Notes: a model not told the origin generated them from the letters alone. DNA of 64,000 bases from Sinotaia quadrata (GCA_028829895.1 CM054177.1:50348164-50412163), one strand, 5' to 3'; positions 1 to 11,815 are shown, numbered from the stretch's first letter. Numbers and translations are program-made.

Positions 1-87
1 TTTTTCAAAAATACAATCTCTAACGAAGCCTTTAAAACGCTTATGTTATTTTTTATATGATTACATTAAGAACATTTGTTTCACTCA

Positions 88-249
88 GATATTACGATCT
101 GTTAAAAAGCATGATGAAAGATATTAAACTTGAGACTGTATTTCACAGAAGATATTACGATGTGTTAAAAAGCATGATGAAAAATATTAAATTATGATCT
201 GTTAAAACATGATGAAAAATATTAAACTTGAGACTGTGTTTCACAGAAG
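88..249. repeat. 63-bp tandem repeat, about 2.5 copies
   Basis: A unit starting GATATTACGATCTG begins at 88 and again at 151; a third, internally shortened copy follows from about 186. All share GCATGATGAAA and TTTCACAGAA blocks. No coding potential seen. Confidence 0.8.
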
Positions 250-274
250 ACAGAATAGCGGAAGTGAGACCGAT

Positions 275-800
275 GGAGAAAAAAGTGTTGAGTGGATTTT
301 TGTTTTTATTTTAAAAGATAAATGAGAAGGTCAAGAGGATACGGGAGGTGAAAGGAGACATGGATGGAGGGAGTGAGAAAGAAAAGATTAATGGAAAATG
401 TGAGAAATGGGAGATGCTAATGGAGAGCTAGTAATCGAGATGGATAGAAGAAAGGGCTTGTTAAAGAGAGATGGACAGACGAAAATGCTAGTTAAAGAGA
501 GATGGACAGATGGACAGACGAAAATACTAGTTAAACAGTAATAGATGAGAAAAATTTGTAAGAATTAAAAGAAGGACGTGCAAAAGAGATAGGTAGAGAT
601 AATGAATTCTGAAGCAGAGACGGATATAGGTACAAAATTCTAAAAGATAGATGGATGAATGAAAGTCAGAAGACAATGACTAATGTGGGAGAAATAGAAA
701 GAGGAAGCAGAGAAACCAAAGGGAGATAATGGGAAATCAATCACTTTATAAACATATGGATAGATGAATTGTAAAGTGAATGAACCAAGGACCAGTTCAA
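275..800 (+). other. Purine-rich (GA-skewed) tract
   Basis: The plus strand is dominated by A and G with GAGAGATGGACAGA-type motifs. A short repeat (GTTAAAGAGAGATGGACAG) recurs between about 430 and 545. It reads as degenerate simple sequence; there is no convincing ORF or RNA. Confidence 0.6.
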
Positions 801-1774
801 TGCAAGACAGGAAGACAACACTAAATAAACATAAACACTAGACAAATAAACTAAATCACACACACGTGGTCAGAGTGAGATAACAAAGTGAATCTAGGGG
901 AGGGCGACAAGTGCTAGCCAAGCACATTTTATGGCGATTTTAAAATGTACAAATGTAGTGTCTTTAAAAATATATCTCCTAGTTCTTCGGCATTTTTTAT
1001 CTCTAGACCAGTGCGTCACTGTTTCTATATCTGCGTCAGTCAGGCCCAAAATACAAGTTATTATTTTTTATTATATTACCTAATCTCATAGGTTATTTCT
1101 TAATTGTTTCAGGGTGATAAAATGTTGTTGTCTAGGACAGAACAACAAAACGTGAATTGGTTTAGTTATCTGTACCGGACATTACCACCTGACATAGCCA
1201 AGGTTACCTGGGGAGAAATGTCAGTGTCTCACGATCCCAGAGGTCGGGCACACTCGTAATGCGGGACATGTGAGTGAATAAATAACATCAACATGACAGA
1301 TATAACCCTCTAGAGCTCTTCGGCTTCAAATGCAAATATAATCTTTTGAAGCCCAAATATGTTTAGTGTTATAGATTTGTGCTGTTTACAATACCTAATC
1401 CTTTAGCATCTCCATAAAGTTGTCGATCCCTAAACGGCATAGTGACAATTATATTATAGCTATTAAAAAATAGATTATATATTTCTGTTAACTCTTTACA
1501 GTTGTGTGCTTTTGACCCTTTTGCTTGACTTGCTGGTATATTGGTTTGCTGGATGATTTACTGGTTATATTTGTATGGTTGGGTGCTTTAGAAAGAACAT
1601 CAAAGGAGTATTGAAAGTTTTGGTTGCAACCTTTCATCACAATTTCAGATTTATAGTTAGCTCATATCTGTGCCTTTTATTTTTCCCTAATCGATTGGAT
1701 ACATAATCCCTCTGGATTATGTAAAGGTATCTTTATTTTTCAAATCCTCTGGATATATATCTCCCCCTTTCTGC
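801..1774. other. Unique AT-rich DNA, nothing recognised
   Basis: No tandem repeat, RNA gene or convincing exon was seen. Reading frames are short and interrupted on both strands. Confidence 0.4.
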
Positions 1775-1856
1775 ACGTGACTTCCAACTCTTTGGAGACT
1801 GACCGATATTTATTATTCATTGGTGACGGCGAAATTAGTAGTTTGGGAAATGTTTC
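1775..1856 (+). pseudogene. Isolated exon-like copy of the 5179-5260 coding block
   Basis: These 82 bases align without gaps to the reverse complement of 5179-5260, with about nine substitutions. Read on the plus strand the frame holds the same core as the candidate gene (TDRYLLFIGDG, then SSLGNVS), ending at TGA two codons later. Five of the nine differences fall in third codon positions and four are silent; this is compatible with past coding constraint but far too few to prove it. Flanks do not match the source: no splice acceptor AG sits directly upstream, although a CT-rich stretch does, and nothing upstream resembles the other exon. Best read as a partial duplication or a broken paralogous exon. 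It could instead be a non-coding repeat family to which both loci belong. Confidence 0.4.
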
Positions 1857-1879
1857 GTTGTGAAAAGAGCAGTGGTGAC

Positions 1880-2115
1880 AGGGGAAAGACTTGTTCATAG
1901 TGTTCGGTGTTGCTTGACTGAGCAGTGGTGAAATAAGAAAGAGTTGCTTTATTGGTTTAGGTGTTGCTTGACTGGACATTTATGAAATTGGTGCTTTGTT
2001 TTGTTCGGTGTTGCTTTACTGGGCAGTTTTGAAATGCGTGCGTTGTTGTGTTCGGTGTTGCTTTACTGGGCAGTTTTGAAATGCGTGCGTTGTTGTGTTC
2101 GGTGTTGCTTCATTG
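1880..2115. repeat. 47-bp minisatellite
   Basis: GTTCGGTGTTGCTTTACTGG recurs at 2003, 2050 and 2097; more diverged copies start near 1900 and 1956. A short ORF across it is a by-product of the repeat. Confidence 0.8.
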
Positions 2116-2158
2116 CTTTATTACAACAAATTTCTCCACAAGTGCAATTAAATGCTAC

Positions 2159-2650
2159 ATCGAAAGATAGTCGTAATATTACTTACAAGGATAGTCTTAG
2201 TGACTTTCGATAGATAGTCGTAATATTACAAGGATAGTCTTAGTGACTTTCGATAGTCGTAATAATACTTACAAGGATAGTCTTAGTGACTTTCGATAGA
2301 TAGTCGTAATATTACTTACAAGGATAGTCTTAGTGACTTTCGATAGTCGTAATAATACTTACAAGGATAGTCTTAGTGACTTTCGATAGATAGTCGCAAT
2401 ATTACAAGGATAGTCTTAGTGACTTTCGATAGATAGTCGCAATATTACAAGGATAGTCTTAGTGACTTTCGATAGATAGTCGTAATATTACTTACAAGGA
2501 TAGTCTTAGTGACTTTCGATAGATAGTCGCAATATTACAAGGATAGTCTTAGTGACTTTCGATAGTCGTAATAATACTTACAAGGATAGTCTTAGTGACT
2601 TTCGATAGATAGTCGCAATATTACAAGGATAGTCTTAGTGACTTTCGAGC
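2159..2650. repeat. Minisatellite, about 11 copies, alternating unit lengths
   Basis: The core AAGGATAGTCTTAGTGACTT appears about eleven times, separated by linkers with or without an extra CTTA and with or without a doubled GATA. Unit length therefore alternates between roughly 42 and 47 bases. Confidence 0.9.
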
Positions 2651-2784
2651 AAACATATTGATTTTGATTTGTAAAATAATGCTTCTTTGAAAATATTTTT
2701 TTTAACAATCACACAAGTTTATATATCAATACAGTTTAATGTTCCTAATTATCAACTCTAAATATGAGGCAATGTATTATTCAA

Positions 2785-2930
2785 TTATACTATTATTCAA
2801 TTATATTATTATTCAGTGATTTAGCTAAATAATCAGTGTTTCAAATATACTAACAGCCAAATAATAAGTGTTTCAAATATAATATTTAACAGCCAAATAA
2901 TCAGTGTTTCAAATATATAATTACGAACGC
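2785..2930. repeat. Short AT-rich repeat, 3 copies
   Basis: AAATAATCAGTGTTTCAAAT and close variants recur three times, preceded by repeated TATTATTCAATTATA. Confidence 0.65.
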
Positions 2931-3067
2931 AAGTGTCATCACACTTGAAAATTAAAAATAATTGTACTGTTGTGTTTTTTGGAGCTAGGATGATATTTTG
3001 ATATGTTTGAGAAAGTTACATTGAAACTGGCAGTGAGTAAACTAATAAATACATGTATGACTGTTGC

Positions 3068-3285
3068 TGCGTAATATTTTGATAGTCTTATTGTGTCTGA
3101 TTTGTGTGATACTTTGATAGTCTTATTGTGTCTGATTTGTGTGATATTTTGATAGTCTTATTGTGTCTGATTTGTGTGATACTTTGATAGTCTTATTGTG
3201 TCTGATTTGTGTGATATTTTGATAGTCTTATTGTGTCTGATTTGCGTGATATTTTGATAGTCTTATTCTGTCTGATGTGCGCTTT
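3068..3285. repeat. 35-bp minisatellite, 6 copies
   Basis: TTTGATAGTCTTATTGTGTC recurs every 35 bases from about 3074, with a few single-base changes. Confidence 0.9.
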
Positions 3286-3439
3286 AACCTACTTACTATT
3301 GTCGGTGCATATATCGATTATGGTGAATTAATTAAGTTGAAGAAATCTTAACTTCTCGTGACTTATCGTCTCTATACAATATTTAAACCGAGATAATTAA
3401 AAGTTATACAAGGTCTATTACAGTTACAATTATATTAAA

Positions 3440-3650
3440 TAATACACTACAATAGTTACACGCAACAATAGACATAATACACTGCATTACTCTCACGTAA
3501 CAACAGACATAATACACTGCATTACTCTCACATAGCAACAGGCATGATACACTGCATTACTCTCACGTAACAAAAGATATAACATATTAAATACGCTTCG
3601 TGTAACAATAGTCGTAACACACCACAATACTCTAACGGAACAACATACAC
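3440..3650. repeat. Degenerate ~34-bp minisatellite
   Basis: ACACTGCATTACTCTCAC and variants recur with CAACA spacers. It grades into the 36-bp array that follows and probably shares its origin (both contain ATAATACACT). Confidence 0.7.
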
Positions 3651-3654
3651 TACA

Positions 3655-4015
3655 ATAGCTACGATTAGCAATAGAAATAATACATTACATTACGTTACAG
3701 GTAACAATAGAAATAATACACTACATTGCTTTACAGGTAACAATAGAAATAATACAGTACATTACGTTACAGGTAAGAATAGAAATAATACACTACATTA
3801 CGTTACAGGTAACAATAGAAATAATACAGTACATTGCGTTACAGGTAAGAATAGAAATAATACACTACATTACGTTACAGGTAACAATAGAAATAATACA
3901 GTACATTGCGTTACAGGTAACAATAGAAATAATACAGTATATTGCGTTACAGGTAAGAATAGAAATAATACACTACATTACGTTACAGGTAACAATTGAC
4001 AATAAATTACAAAAT
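3655..4015. repeat. 36-bp minisatellite, 9-10 copies
   Basis: CAATAGAAATAATACA occurs at 3669 and then every 36 bases to 3957, with a decayed copy at 3993. The ACGTTACAGGTAA part is well conserved. Confidence 0.92.
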
Positions 4016-4365
4016 GTAGCACATAACAGAATACATAATACACTACAATTCGTTTTTACACTTTGATAATGCTGTCACCTCAGTAATTCTTCCGTTTTAT
4101 AATTTGCATTCAATCGCTCCTTTTGTGATTATGAGTATTATTGACCTTTCTCTCTGTCGGCACTAATGCTGAATACAATAGCCACTTGAATTCCTCTCCT
4201 TTTTTACAGTTGAGTAGCTTGTCTAGATTTAGAGTGTGGGCCGTCGCAAGTATTAAGGCATGCTTCAAGAATTAACCAAACAATTATACATCTGGAAATC
4301 ATACTCCAAACGTCTGAACAATTGTGCATTATGAAAATATATGCTTAGTAATAGCTATAATATAC
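4016..4365. other. Unique AT-rich DNA, nothing recognised
   Basis: No repeat or exon seen. A pyrimidine run ending in CAG near 4210 resembles a splice acceptor but is followed by no useful frame. Confidence 0.35.
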
Positions 4366-4650
4366 ATGTATTAAGGCAAACTTTAAGCATTAGCTAACGG
4401 TTTGTATTTGTCAAGGTTAACGTTAAGTATTAGCTAACAATTATACATCGGAAATAGTATGTTTTAAACAATAGTTAGCTATTATACATCGGAAATAGTA
4501 TGTTTTAAGCAATAGCTAACAATTATAAATCGGAAATATTATGTTTTAAGCAATAGCTAACAATTAAACATAGGAAATAGTATGTTTTAAGCAATAGCTA
4601 ACAATTATACATCGGAAATAGTATGCTTTAAACAATCGCCAACAATCACG
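4366..4650. repeat. ~41-bp minisatellite, about 6 copies
   Basis: TATGTTTTAAGCAATAGCTA and CATCGGAAATAG alternate through the interval with moderate divergence. Confidence 0.8.
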
Positions 4651-4830
4651 CGTCTGATAACATATGCGCCCAAACTGACTGATATATGAATTATTCATGC
4701 ATAGTTTATCTCATGGCGGGGACTGATTAATAGACATCTCTCATTAACACGAGTTTGACGAAACAATCACCAAAGTGGCAATTCACAATCTTCTAAGTCT
4801 ATTTATTACCACTTGGGGAAGAACGGTAGA

Positions 4831-5030
4831 AATGTAATTGGTTTCTTCAAGTCAAACATGGGACAAGTATGGGTTAATATAATGTAAATGGTTTCTTCAA
4901 GTCAAACATGGGACAAGTATGGGTTAATATAATGTAAATGGTTTCTTCAAATCAAACATGGGACAAGTATGGGTTAATATAATGTAATTGGTTTCTTCAA
5001 GTCAAACATGGAGAAGTATGGATTAATATA
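4831..5030. repeat. 50-bp minisatellite, 4 copies
   Basis: TGGTTTCTTCAAGTCAAACA recurs at 4839, 4889, 4939 and 4989. The array abuts the stop codon side of the candidate minus-strand gene. Confidence 0.92.
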
Positions 5031-5033
5031 TTT

Positions 5034-5878
5034 TTATGAAAATGTGCACACGGTTGGTAAGAAACAATTGTTCGGTGAAAGCAGGAATGGACTCTGCATC
5101 CAGTGAGTGTAGAAATAATGTATATTTCCAGAGGGACCATGCATCAGTGGATTAAAGAAATAAGTATTTGTACATGCAGAAACATTTCCTAAACTGCTAA
5201 CATCGCCGTCACCAATGAATAATAAATAACGGTCAGTCTTCCAAGAGTTGGAAGCCACGTCCAATGCCGTACTTGTGTTTCCGTAAAAACGCCCGAATAA
5301 TAGATAGTTTATTTTTCCTTATAATGTCCTTAAAAATCATTATTATTACTTGATATCCACACTCAAATAATTAGCCGAGCATAATGCAAGCAGGGATTTT
5401 TAATTGTAGGCCGAATCTTGTTCTCATTACTCATCTCACAAAAAATAAACTTATTTTAGATCACGGCGCAATGGAGGCATTTTAAAATTTTTCTTACAAT
5501 TTTACAAAGTTGATTCCTTAAGTTGACATAATATATTGAAACGCTTCCATATTAATTATTATGAAGCAGTTTTCACAAAGAAAAATAATCATGCTTCTTA
5601 AGATACATCAGTCAACACAAATGAAATAAAGATTTAAAACCTGGACCATCGCTACCCTTGAAAGCACACTTCACTCCACCTGGGTTCTGAACAAGCGCAA
5701 ATCGAAGCAAGATGCAAATATCTTCACCCATGCGTCCCTTTCCCTCCACAAATTCAACAATGAAGGCAGTTTCGGGTGCCCGAATGACAGGACAAGGTCC
5801 CCGCTGGTTGGATTTGTTAAAACACTCTTTAGTGTACAAGAGATTTCCCCCTGACATTAATAGTAGCCGAGAGGTGTC
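5034..5878 (-). CDS. Candidate two-exon fragment of an unrecognised gene
   Basis: Proposed exons are 5878-5680 and 5317-5034, with an intron of 362 bases that starts GTGGAG after CCAG and ends ATTATAAG. The upstream edge has a TTTCTTGCATACTAG-type acceptor, so earlier exons are expected outside this model. Joined, the frame is preserved: 483 bases, 160 codons plus TAA. Visible features: Cys at residues 19, 29, 55 and 115 and two near the C-terminus; Asn-X-Ser/Thr sites at 21, 80 and 111; and a repeated Tyr-Leu-Leu-Phe block at 71-74 and 97-100. This looks like part of a secreted or extracellular protein, but I recognise no family and no signal peptide is present. The end could be wrong: homology to the 1775-1856 copy stops well before the TAA, so a further intron is possible. 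The unspliced alternative, continuing past 5680 to a stop near 5612, cannot be excluded. Confidence 0.42.
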
Positions 5879-6359
5879 CTAGTATGCAAGAAATATCATT
5901 TTTATTCACCAAGGGTGCCAAGTCATGGGGGCGACCAGGGTGGAGCGGACGATACGTTATTCACTGAGGCCGAAGGGTCGAGTTTCTGACACTTGGACAA
6001 TTGTCACACTAATGCCCAGTTTCAAGTGAGAGGAGGAAGCAGTCATTCGTAGTCGCAGATAAAGGCAGTCAACCGTGGCAATAGTTTGAAACAGTTAACA
6101 AGAAATTTGCCGTTTAATTTGGCAAGAATTTGAAAGTGATCTTAAAACAATTGTCCGTATTTTTAAAATTAAAACCTACAAAACAGTTCTCGCGCGAGAG
6201 GAAAATATTTCCTTTTCTAGAGTTACCGTGGAAATGTATGTTTTGTCCATGGTTTCATTTTAACACCACCACCACTTCTATGTTAGTACTAATACATGGT
6301 GAACTTTACCATTTTGTAACAATATTGTACAGCTTCAATTGTTGTATTATTAGTTTATA
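5879..6359. other. Unique DNA upstream of the candidate minus-strand exons
   Basis: Slightly richer in GC than its surroundings between 5930 and 6080. A minus-strand frame near 5960-6030 stays open and ends by a GTGAAT, but its phase does not match the exon starting at 5878, so I did not join them. Confidence 0.35.
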
Positions 6360-6480
6360 ATATGTTAATAAATATGTACATGAATAATTGTAGGTCATGT
6401 ATAGCACGACAGATTACAAGAGGTTAATAAATATGTACATGAATAATTGTAGGTTATGTATAGCGCGACAGATTCGTGAC
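6360..6480. repeat. ~60-bp tandem duplication
   Basis: GTTAATAAATATGTACATGA occurs twice about 60 bases apart, each followed by ATGTATAGC and CGACAGATT. Confidence 0.85.
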
Positions 6481-7059
6481 ATTGTGAAAATACGTGCATT
6501 TAATATTAAGAGTAATAATAATAATGAGTACTACTAGGTACAATAAAAACCACAGAGCTGTTTTTCTAAAATTATTTCTCACATGAATTACATCGCAGTG
6601 ATTTAATTCTATATTTAGAGATGGAATAAATCTTTAAATTCCTGCCATTAGGTTAAAGATAGTTTTGTCCTTCCTTGGTGTGGAATTTCCATAATATTAT
6701 TGTAATCGGATTTTATTATTATTTTAAGTGACAACATAATTCAGTTCCGCTCAAATGTATTTCCTTATACTAAAGTATTGGAGACTTATACTCATTCCAA
6801 CAAATCCCATTCATTATGTGTTTCACATTTAGTGTGATCTGTCAGACCACCCGCGGGTCTTCTGTTGTGGCACGTACTAGAACAAATTGTTTGGGAATGA
6901 ATGAGTTAAACCATTAATGAAGTGTTACGTACTGGAAAGAACATCTCTGAACTAAGTGAAGCCCTAGATAAAGAAATACCTAAACTAACATTGTTGCGGA
7001 CCTAGAGAGTACACAGTTTAATAAACAGATACTATATAGTTATATGCATACATACACTT
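6481..7059. other. Unique AT-rich DNA, nothing recognised
   Basis: No repeat, RNA gene or exon seen. Confidence 0.35.
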
Positions 7060-7580
7060 TATTAAAAGTACATAGTTTTACATGCTGATTGTATGGTAAA
7101 AGCACACAGTCTTACATACACATTGGTTGGTACAAGCACACATTCTCATATACACATTGGTTGGTAAAGTACACATTCTTACATACACATTGTATGGTAA
7201 AAATTTCGGACATACATATTGTGGTAAAATACACAGTCTTATATACATATTAGTTGGTAAAAGCACACATTCTTACAAAGACATTGTGTGGTAAAAGTAC
7301 ACAATCTTACATACAGATTGGTTGGTAAAAGCACACCTTCTTACAAAGACAATGTGTGGTAAAATAACAGTCTTACATACATATTAGTTGGTAAAAGCAC
7401 ACATTCTTACAAAGACAATGTGTGGTAAAAGTACACAATCTTACAAATTGGTTGGTAAAAGCACACATTTTACATACAGATCGTATGCTAAAAGTACACA
7501 GTCTTACACTCATTATATGGTAACGGTATACAGTCTTACAAACACATTGAATGGTAAAAGAACACAATCTTACACACTTG
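7060..7580. repeat. ~30-35-bp minisatellite, about 16 copies
   Basis: Blocks of GGTAAAAGCACAC alternate with TCTTACATACACATTG and with ACAAAGACAATGTG variants. Units vary in length and base composition, so this is an older array. ORFs on both strands here are repeat artefacts. Confidence 0.85.
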
Positions 7581-8570
7581 AATATTTCTAAAACAAGAAC
7601 TCCTATCGCCGGTCACGTTGCGGTCAGCGTAATTGTTCGTGATTAAATGTAGCCTGTCCGTTCTGTCAGGGCTGTGGGTGTCGAGTTGTCTCCTCATATT
7701 TCTGAGACCTTGTCCTCGAGTGCAAAATGACACAGGTAAATGATACTTACTGTAAAACTGTCACTGCACGACAAGCGAAAGAATGCTGATTCATTACAAG
7801 ATGGTGGCAATTCTAATATGTGGCATGAATATGTGTGAAATGTTGGGAAGGTTGCAAGAGTGGTTGGTAGGTTACATGGCTGGCCGTGCTAGGATTTTTT
7901 ATAATTGGTGATTGGTTGCTGACTAGTTAGTGTGTGGTTTATTGATTATTTGCTTCTTTCGTTGCTCGGTTAAGAAGAAGAAGGTGTAGTTGATTGTTTT
8001 ACAATATACCGCCTTTAATGATCGACAGCTTGTCTTTGCTTTTGGAAGACACGTTTTTACAGAAAGCATTCGCTTGTAGGATAATGTGCCGGCACAGTGC
8101 TTACCAACGTAGGCTCTTGCGAATATATTCAAATGTTTTTGTCAAGCAATATAAATTTAAGTGGAAAATATCTATCTTCTAAGTATGGACATGCAAAATT
8201 TGATTATTAAAGCCATAAATCCTATTTTCAAAATATCCTCTTATTTCTAAACTGTAAAGGGATCGACAATAATGTGTCTTTCCTAGATTATCGTGGTTTG
8301 TTTATGAAATTGTGTTGAAATGTAAATTATTCTATAATACAGAAGATATATCTGTTTCAATATTATTGAATTTAAACCAATCAAATGACTAGTAACAGTA
8401 GAAGACCCGAGACATGTTTGTAAAATCGCATTCCTGGTTTTTCCACTCTCACAATGACCCATATTTTACCTGGTTTACTGAAAAACACAACAGCATGTAC
8501 ACTTTAAACATTTTATTTTAGAATGGCAATCTAGTGAATCTATCTCTGTACACAGCTGTGCCATTTGTCA
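7581..8570. other. Mostly unique DNA
   Basis: 7600-7735 is GC-richer and ends in ACACAG followed by GTAAAT, a good donor-like site, but the frame before it is short and no acceptor was found. The rest is AT-rich with nothing recognised. Confidence 0.35.
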
Positions 8571-8735
8571 AGCTTAGCTAATCTCTGCTTGGTTACGTTA
8601 CTACTATAATAGATGATAGTCACTTATTTGTATGTTTAGCTAATATATGCTTGGTTGCGTTACTACTATAATAGATGATAGTCACTTATTTGTATGTTTA
8701 GCTAATCTATGCTTGGTTGCGTTACTAGGACTCAA
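8571..8735. repeat. ~63-bp repeat, 2.5 copies
   Basis: TTAGCTAATCTCTGCTTGGT and close variants recur near 8573, 8636 and 8699; the first two are followed by ACTATAATAGATGATAGTC. Confidence 0.85.
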
Positions 8736-8924
8736 GCCAAACAGTCTCTTATGATACCACATAGTCGTGATTATGAACTATAACCATTTATAAACTTTAA
8801 TTGGAATTGTTGAGTTACTCTCTATATGTAACCAAACTGTGTTATGTCATTTCTTCTTGAGTACATATAATATTGATACTTAGACCACTTTTATTAGCAT
8901 GACTCACTTGCTTGTTATATGTTA

Positions 8925-9168
8925 TAGTCTGTCACCTGTACTTACTTACTCTCTCGGCTGTATGTATTAGTCTGTCACCTGTATTTACTTACTCTCTTGG
9001 CTGTATGTATTAAGGAGATATCACTCTTCTATTCTACATTATCTATCTTTCATCCTTCGAATATGTGTGGCCAGCCAGAAGGTGTGTTTGGGGATTAGTC
9101 TAAGGTTACAGGCAGCCCCAGTTGGTGGAGAATTAACATCTTGCCCATCTCCCAGTAAAACGTCACTA
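8925..9168 (-). mobile_element. SINE-like interspersed repeat, copy 1
   Basis: The interval matches the reverse complement of 41650-41890: shared blocks include TGGCCAGCCAGAAGGTGTGT, the ATTAGTCTAAGGTTACAGGC region, ATCTTGCCCATCTCCCAG and AAAACGTCAC. A 62-base piece carrying TAGTCTGTCACCTGTA is duplicated in tandem at its left edge. The copy ends at GTCAC, where the other copy continues into a tRNA-like head, so this one may be 5'-truncated. Coding capacity is absent. Confidence 0.65.
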
Positions 9169-9825
9169 TGTCATATTGAAAGACTATTTCAACACTGATT
9201 ATGAGAAGAGATGAAATTTGATGAAATGACGCATATATGAGAAAAGACCATAATGTGATCGGTTGTCAGTTGTCATGACTTTGAGCTGAAATTGCTTATA
9301 ATACAGCCAAAAATACTCACGTCCCGAATCGTCTTAAACGGTAAATTAAAACATGAAAATTTAGAATTATCATGTATGTCAGCTGAAACCCCTGTGTTGC
9401 AGATTGCCATGAATGCGAGATGAATTCACAATATCACATATCGTCGTGAATACAAGAGACACCACAAATTATGAAGGCTACAAGATGAAATCCAAAAATA
9501 ATACATTAACAGGAACGTGAGATGACACCGTAATGACACAAAGTACAAAACAGTCAGGATGAAGCCACAAACTCATGAATCATCGTGAATACAAGATCAA
9601 GACACAATGTCACGATGTGTCTTGGGCATGCGGTGAAGTCACATTATATTGATATACGAAGAATGTAAATAGAAAACAAAATGTCATTATATACACTATT
9701 CACAACTAATGTCAAATGAAGTTTAATGTCTCAAAATACTAAACAGTATAAGTTTAAACGACAATGGCAGATCATCAACAATATGGAATGACAATAATTA
9801 TTCCAAATTTCCTTAGAAACAGTTG
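9169..9825. other. AT-rich DNA with very degenerate repeats
   Basis: Fragments such as TCGTGAATACAAGA recur at uneven spacing between 9430 and 9600, suggesting an old decayed minisatellite. No coding signal. Confidence 0.4.
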
Positions 9826-9960
9826 TAACTTCAGTGACTCTTAGTACTTACTGTCAATCGAAACTATAACGTCGGTGTCTCTTAGTACTTACTGTCAATC
9901 AAAACTATAACTTCAGTGTCTCTTAGTACTTACTGTCAATAGAAACTATAAACACAGTGT
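9826..9960. repeat. ~42-bp minisatellite, 3 copies
   Basis: CTCTTAGTACTTACTGTCAA recurs three times with AAACTATAA spacers. Confidence 0.9.
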
Positions 9961-10339
9961 CACGAATTCTCATGAATGAGACTTGAATCGAGAAAGACTC
10001 AATGGCCATGTAAGTTTTCTCCACAGATTTGCTTTGACTCTTTCAACAACGCCAGGGTTGTAGCAAAATGTTCCGTGGCATTGGAAAGCAAGAGACACAT
10101 ATTGTAAACACTCCTTAAGTAAAGCAGTGAAAGAAACATAAAAGAAGCCAGTCAACAGGTGAACGAATCATCCTGGCTTGCTAGGATTTCTTCTATATCA
10201 CTTCCCAATGAAATTGTGATGGAAATGAGGACAAGTGTAATTATGTCGGGTGCGCTTCTTAATCAATGCATCCGACCAAATGTTCCAGGACAGACAGAGA
10301 AAGGATGTTGGCGATTCTTTGCTGGGTATCTCTGTAATG

Positions 10340-10520
10340 ATGTCTTCAGGAGATGTAGACATTTGTGATATCCCTGTAAGCAATAGAGGCGTGATGTATT
10401 CAGGAGATGTAGACATTTGTATATCTCTGTAAGCAATAGGGGCGTGATGTATTCAGGAGATGTAGACATTTGTGATATCCCTGTAAGCAATAGGGGCGTG
10501 ATGTGTTCAGGAGATGCAGA
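10340..10520. repeat. 54-bp minisatellite, about 3.5 copies
   Basis: AGGAGATGTAGACATT occurs at 10348, 10402 and 10455 and as a variant at 10509. The 54-base unit keeps a frame open by arithmetic; one unit is a base shorter. Not a gene. Confidence 0.9.
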
Positions 10521-10579
10521 CAATTATTACGCTGCGTCTCAACAATGTTTCCCTCCCACTCTCTTTCTCTTTATGTATT

Positions 10580-10580
<1 letters not shown>

Positions 10581-10620
<40 letters not shown>

Positions 10621-10735
10621 TTTGTATCAACATCTATCTATCTATCTATCTTATCTAAACATTTCTCTCTCTTTCTCTCTCTCCCTCTCTTTCTCACAAC
10701 AACGCAGATAGATAGATAGATAGATAGACAGACAT

Positions 10736-10815
<80 letters not shown>
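10581..10815. repeat. Compound microsatellite (TG)n, (ATCT)n, (TC)n, (GATA)n
   Basis: About 19 TG units are followed by ATCT units, a TC-rich run and then roughly 27 GATA units from 10706, with one GACA-containing interruption. ATCT and GATA are reverse complements, so the block can form a long hairpin. Confidence 0.97.
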
Positions 10816-11039
10816 GATTGTGTAATCTTTCTATCCGTAAATGTATCTATCTATTCATTAAACATACTTACCGTAGTATCTCTAAAATCTGTTTAGTATA
10901 TTATTTTAAAAATTGTTAATGTGTACATTCTGATGTCCGTCGGACAATGTGCAATTTAATTGGTGTCTTGTTCTTGTGCGAATCCCTACTCCAAGACAAT
11001 TTCTTCACCGCATGATCAAAACGCTCCTAGCTAGTTTTA

Positions 11040-11388
11040 GTTCTACTACTTCTTAAATTTCATTCATTCTTCTTTTTTCTTTGTTCCTTTCTTTCTTTCT
11101 CGCTTTCTTTCGCTTTTTCTTTTGCTCCTGTTTCGTATTTCTGTTCTTTTATGGTTTTCGCTTTCCTTTTTCTTCTCTTGTTTATCTTTTTGTTTTCTTT
11201 ATTTCGATTTTTTCTTTCTTTCCATTTCATCAGTAATTTCTTCTTTTCTTTTCTGTCTCGTAAGAGTACTTTTTAAAAAATCCATTTATTAATTTTATGG
11301 TAGTTTTATTTTTGCTGTATATATTTTATTAATATCCCCCTCTCACATATTTCATTTTATGGCAAAACATTTTGATGTATTTATTTTA

Positions 11389-11447
<59 letters not shown>
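11040..11447. repeat. Pyrimidine-rich tract ending in (CT)27
   Basis: 11040-11260 is almost all T and C on the plus strand (TTTCTTTC-type). A pure CT array spans about 11394-11447. Mirror-type polypyrimidine tracts like this can adopt triplex structure; that is general knowledge, not shown here. Confidence 0.9.
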
Positions 11448-11450
<3 letters not shown>

Positions 11451-11815
11451 ATTTTACTTAGTTTCATTTCGTCCAAAAATATCAGGGCGTACTGTACGAT
11501 CAAGATCATGTATGATTACCGCCCCTTCTCCACAAGCACTCATAGTCTATACTAACTTCAAGTTGTTAAGCTATGAAGCAAAGAATAATTATTATCGCGA
11601 AAATCCTAGTCTAAGATTGAACCTTAGACCTTGCTGAAATGCACGAGCCTTGCTTTACATCCGCGCCCCCTCAAATACTGCATTGCAGTGATGTTTGTAT
11701 TGGCACAGGTTCATTTCTTGTTCCCTGCCATACGTTGAGTTGTGTGGCGTACTAAATATGCATAAGTAGCAGTAGAGCAGAAGTAGAGAAAAGTACATGA
11801 CTAACTGCATTTAAT

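Noticed and set aside
10000..10110. Minus-strand block after TTTACTTAAG with two protein-like frames, possibly an exon.
   Set aside because: No acceptable donor and two competing frames; cannot choose.
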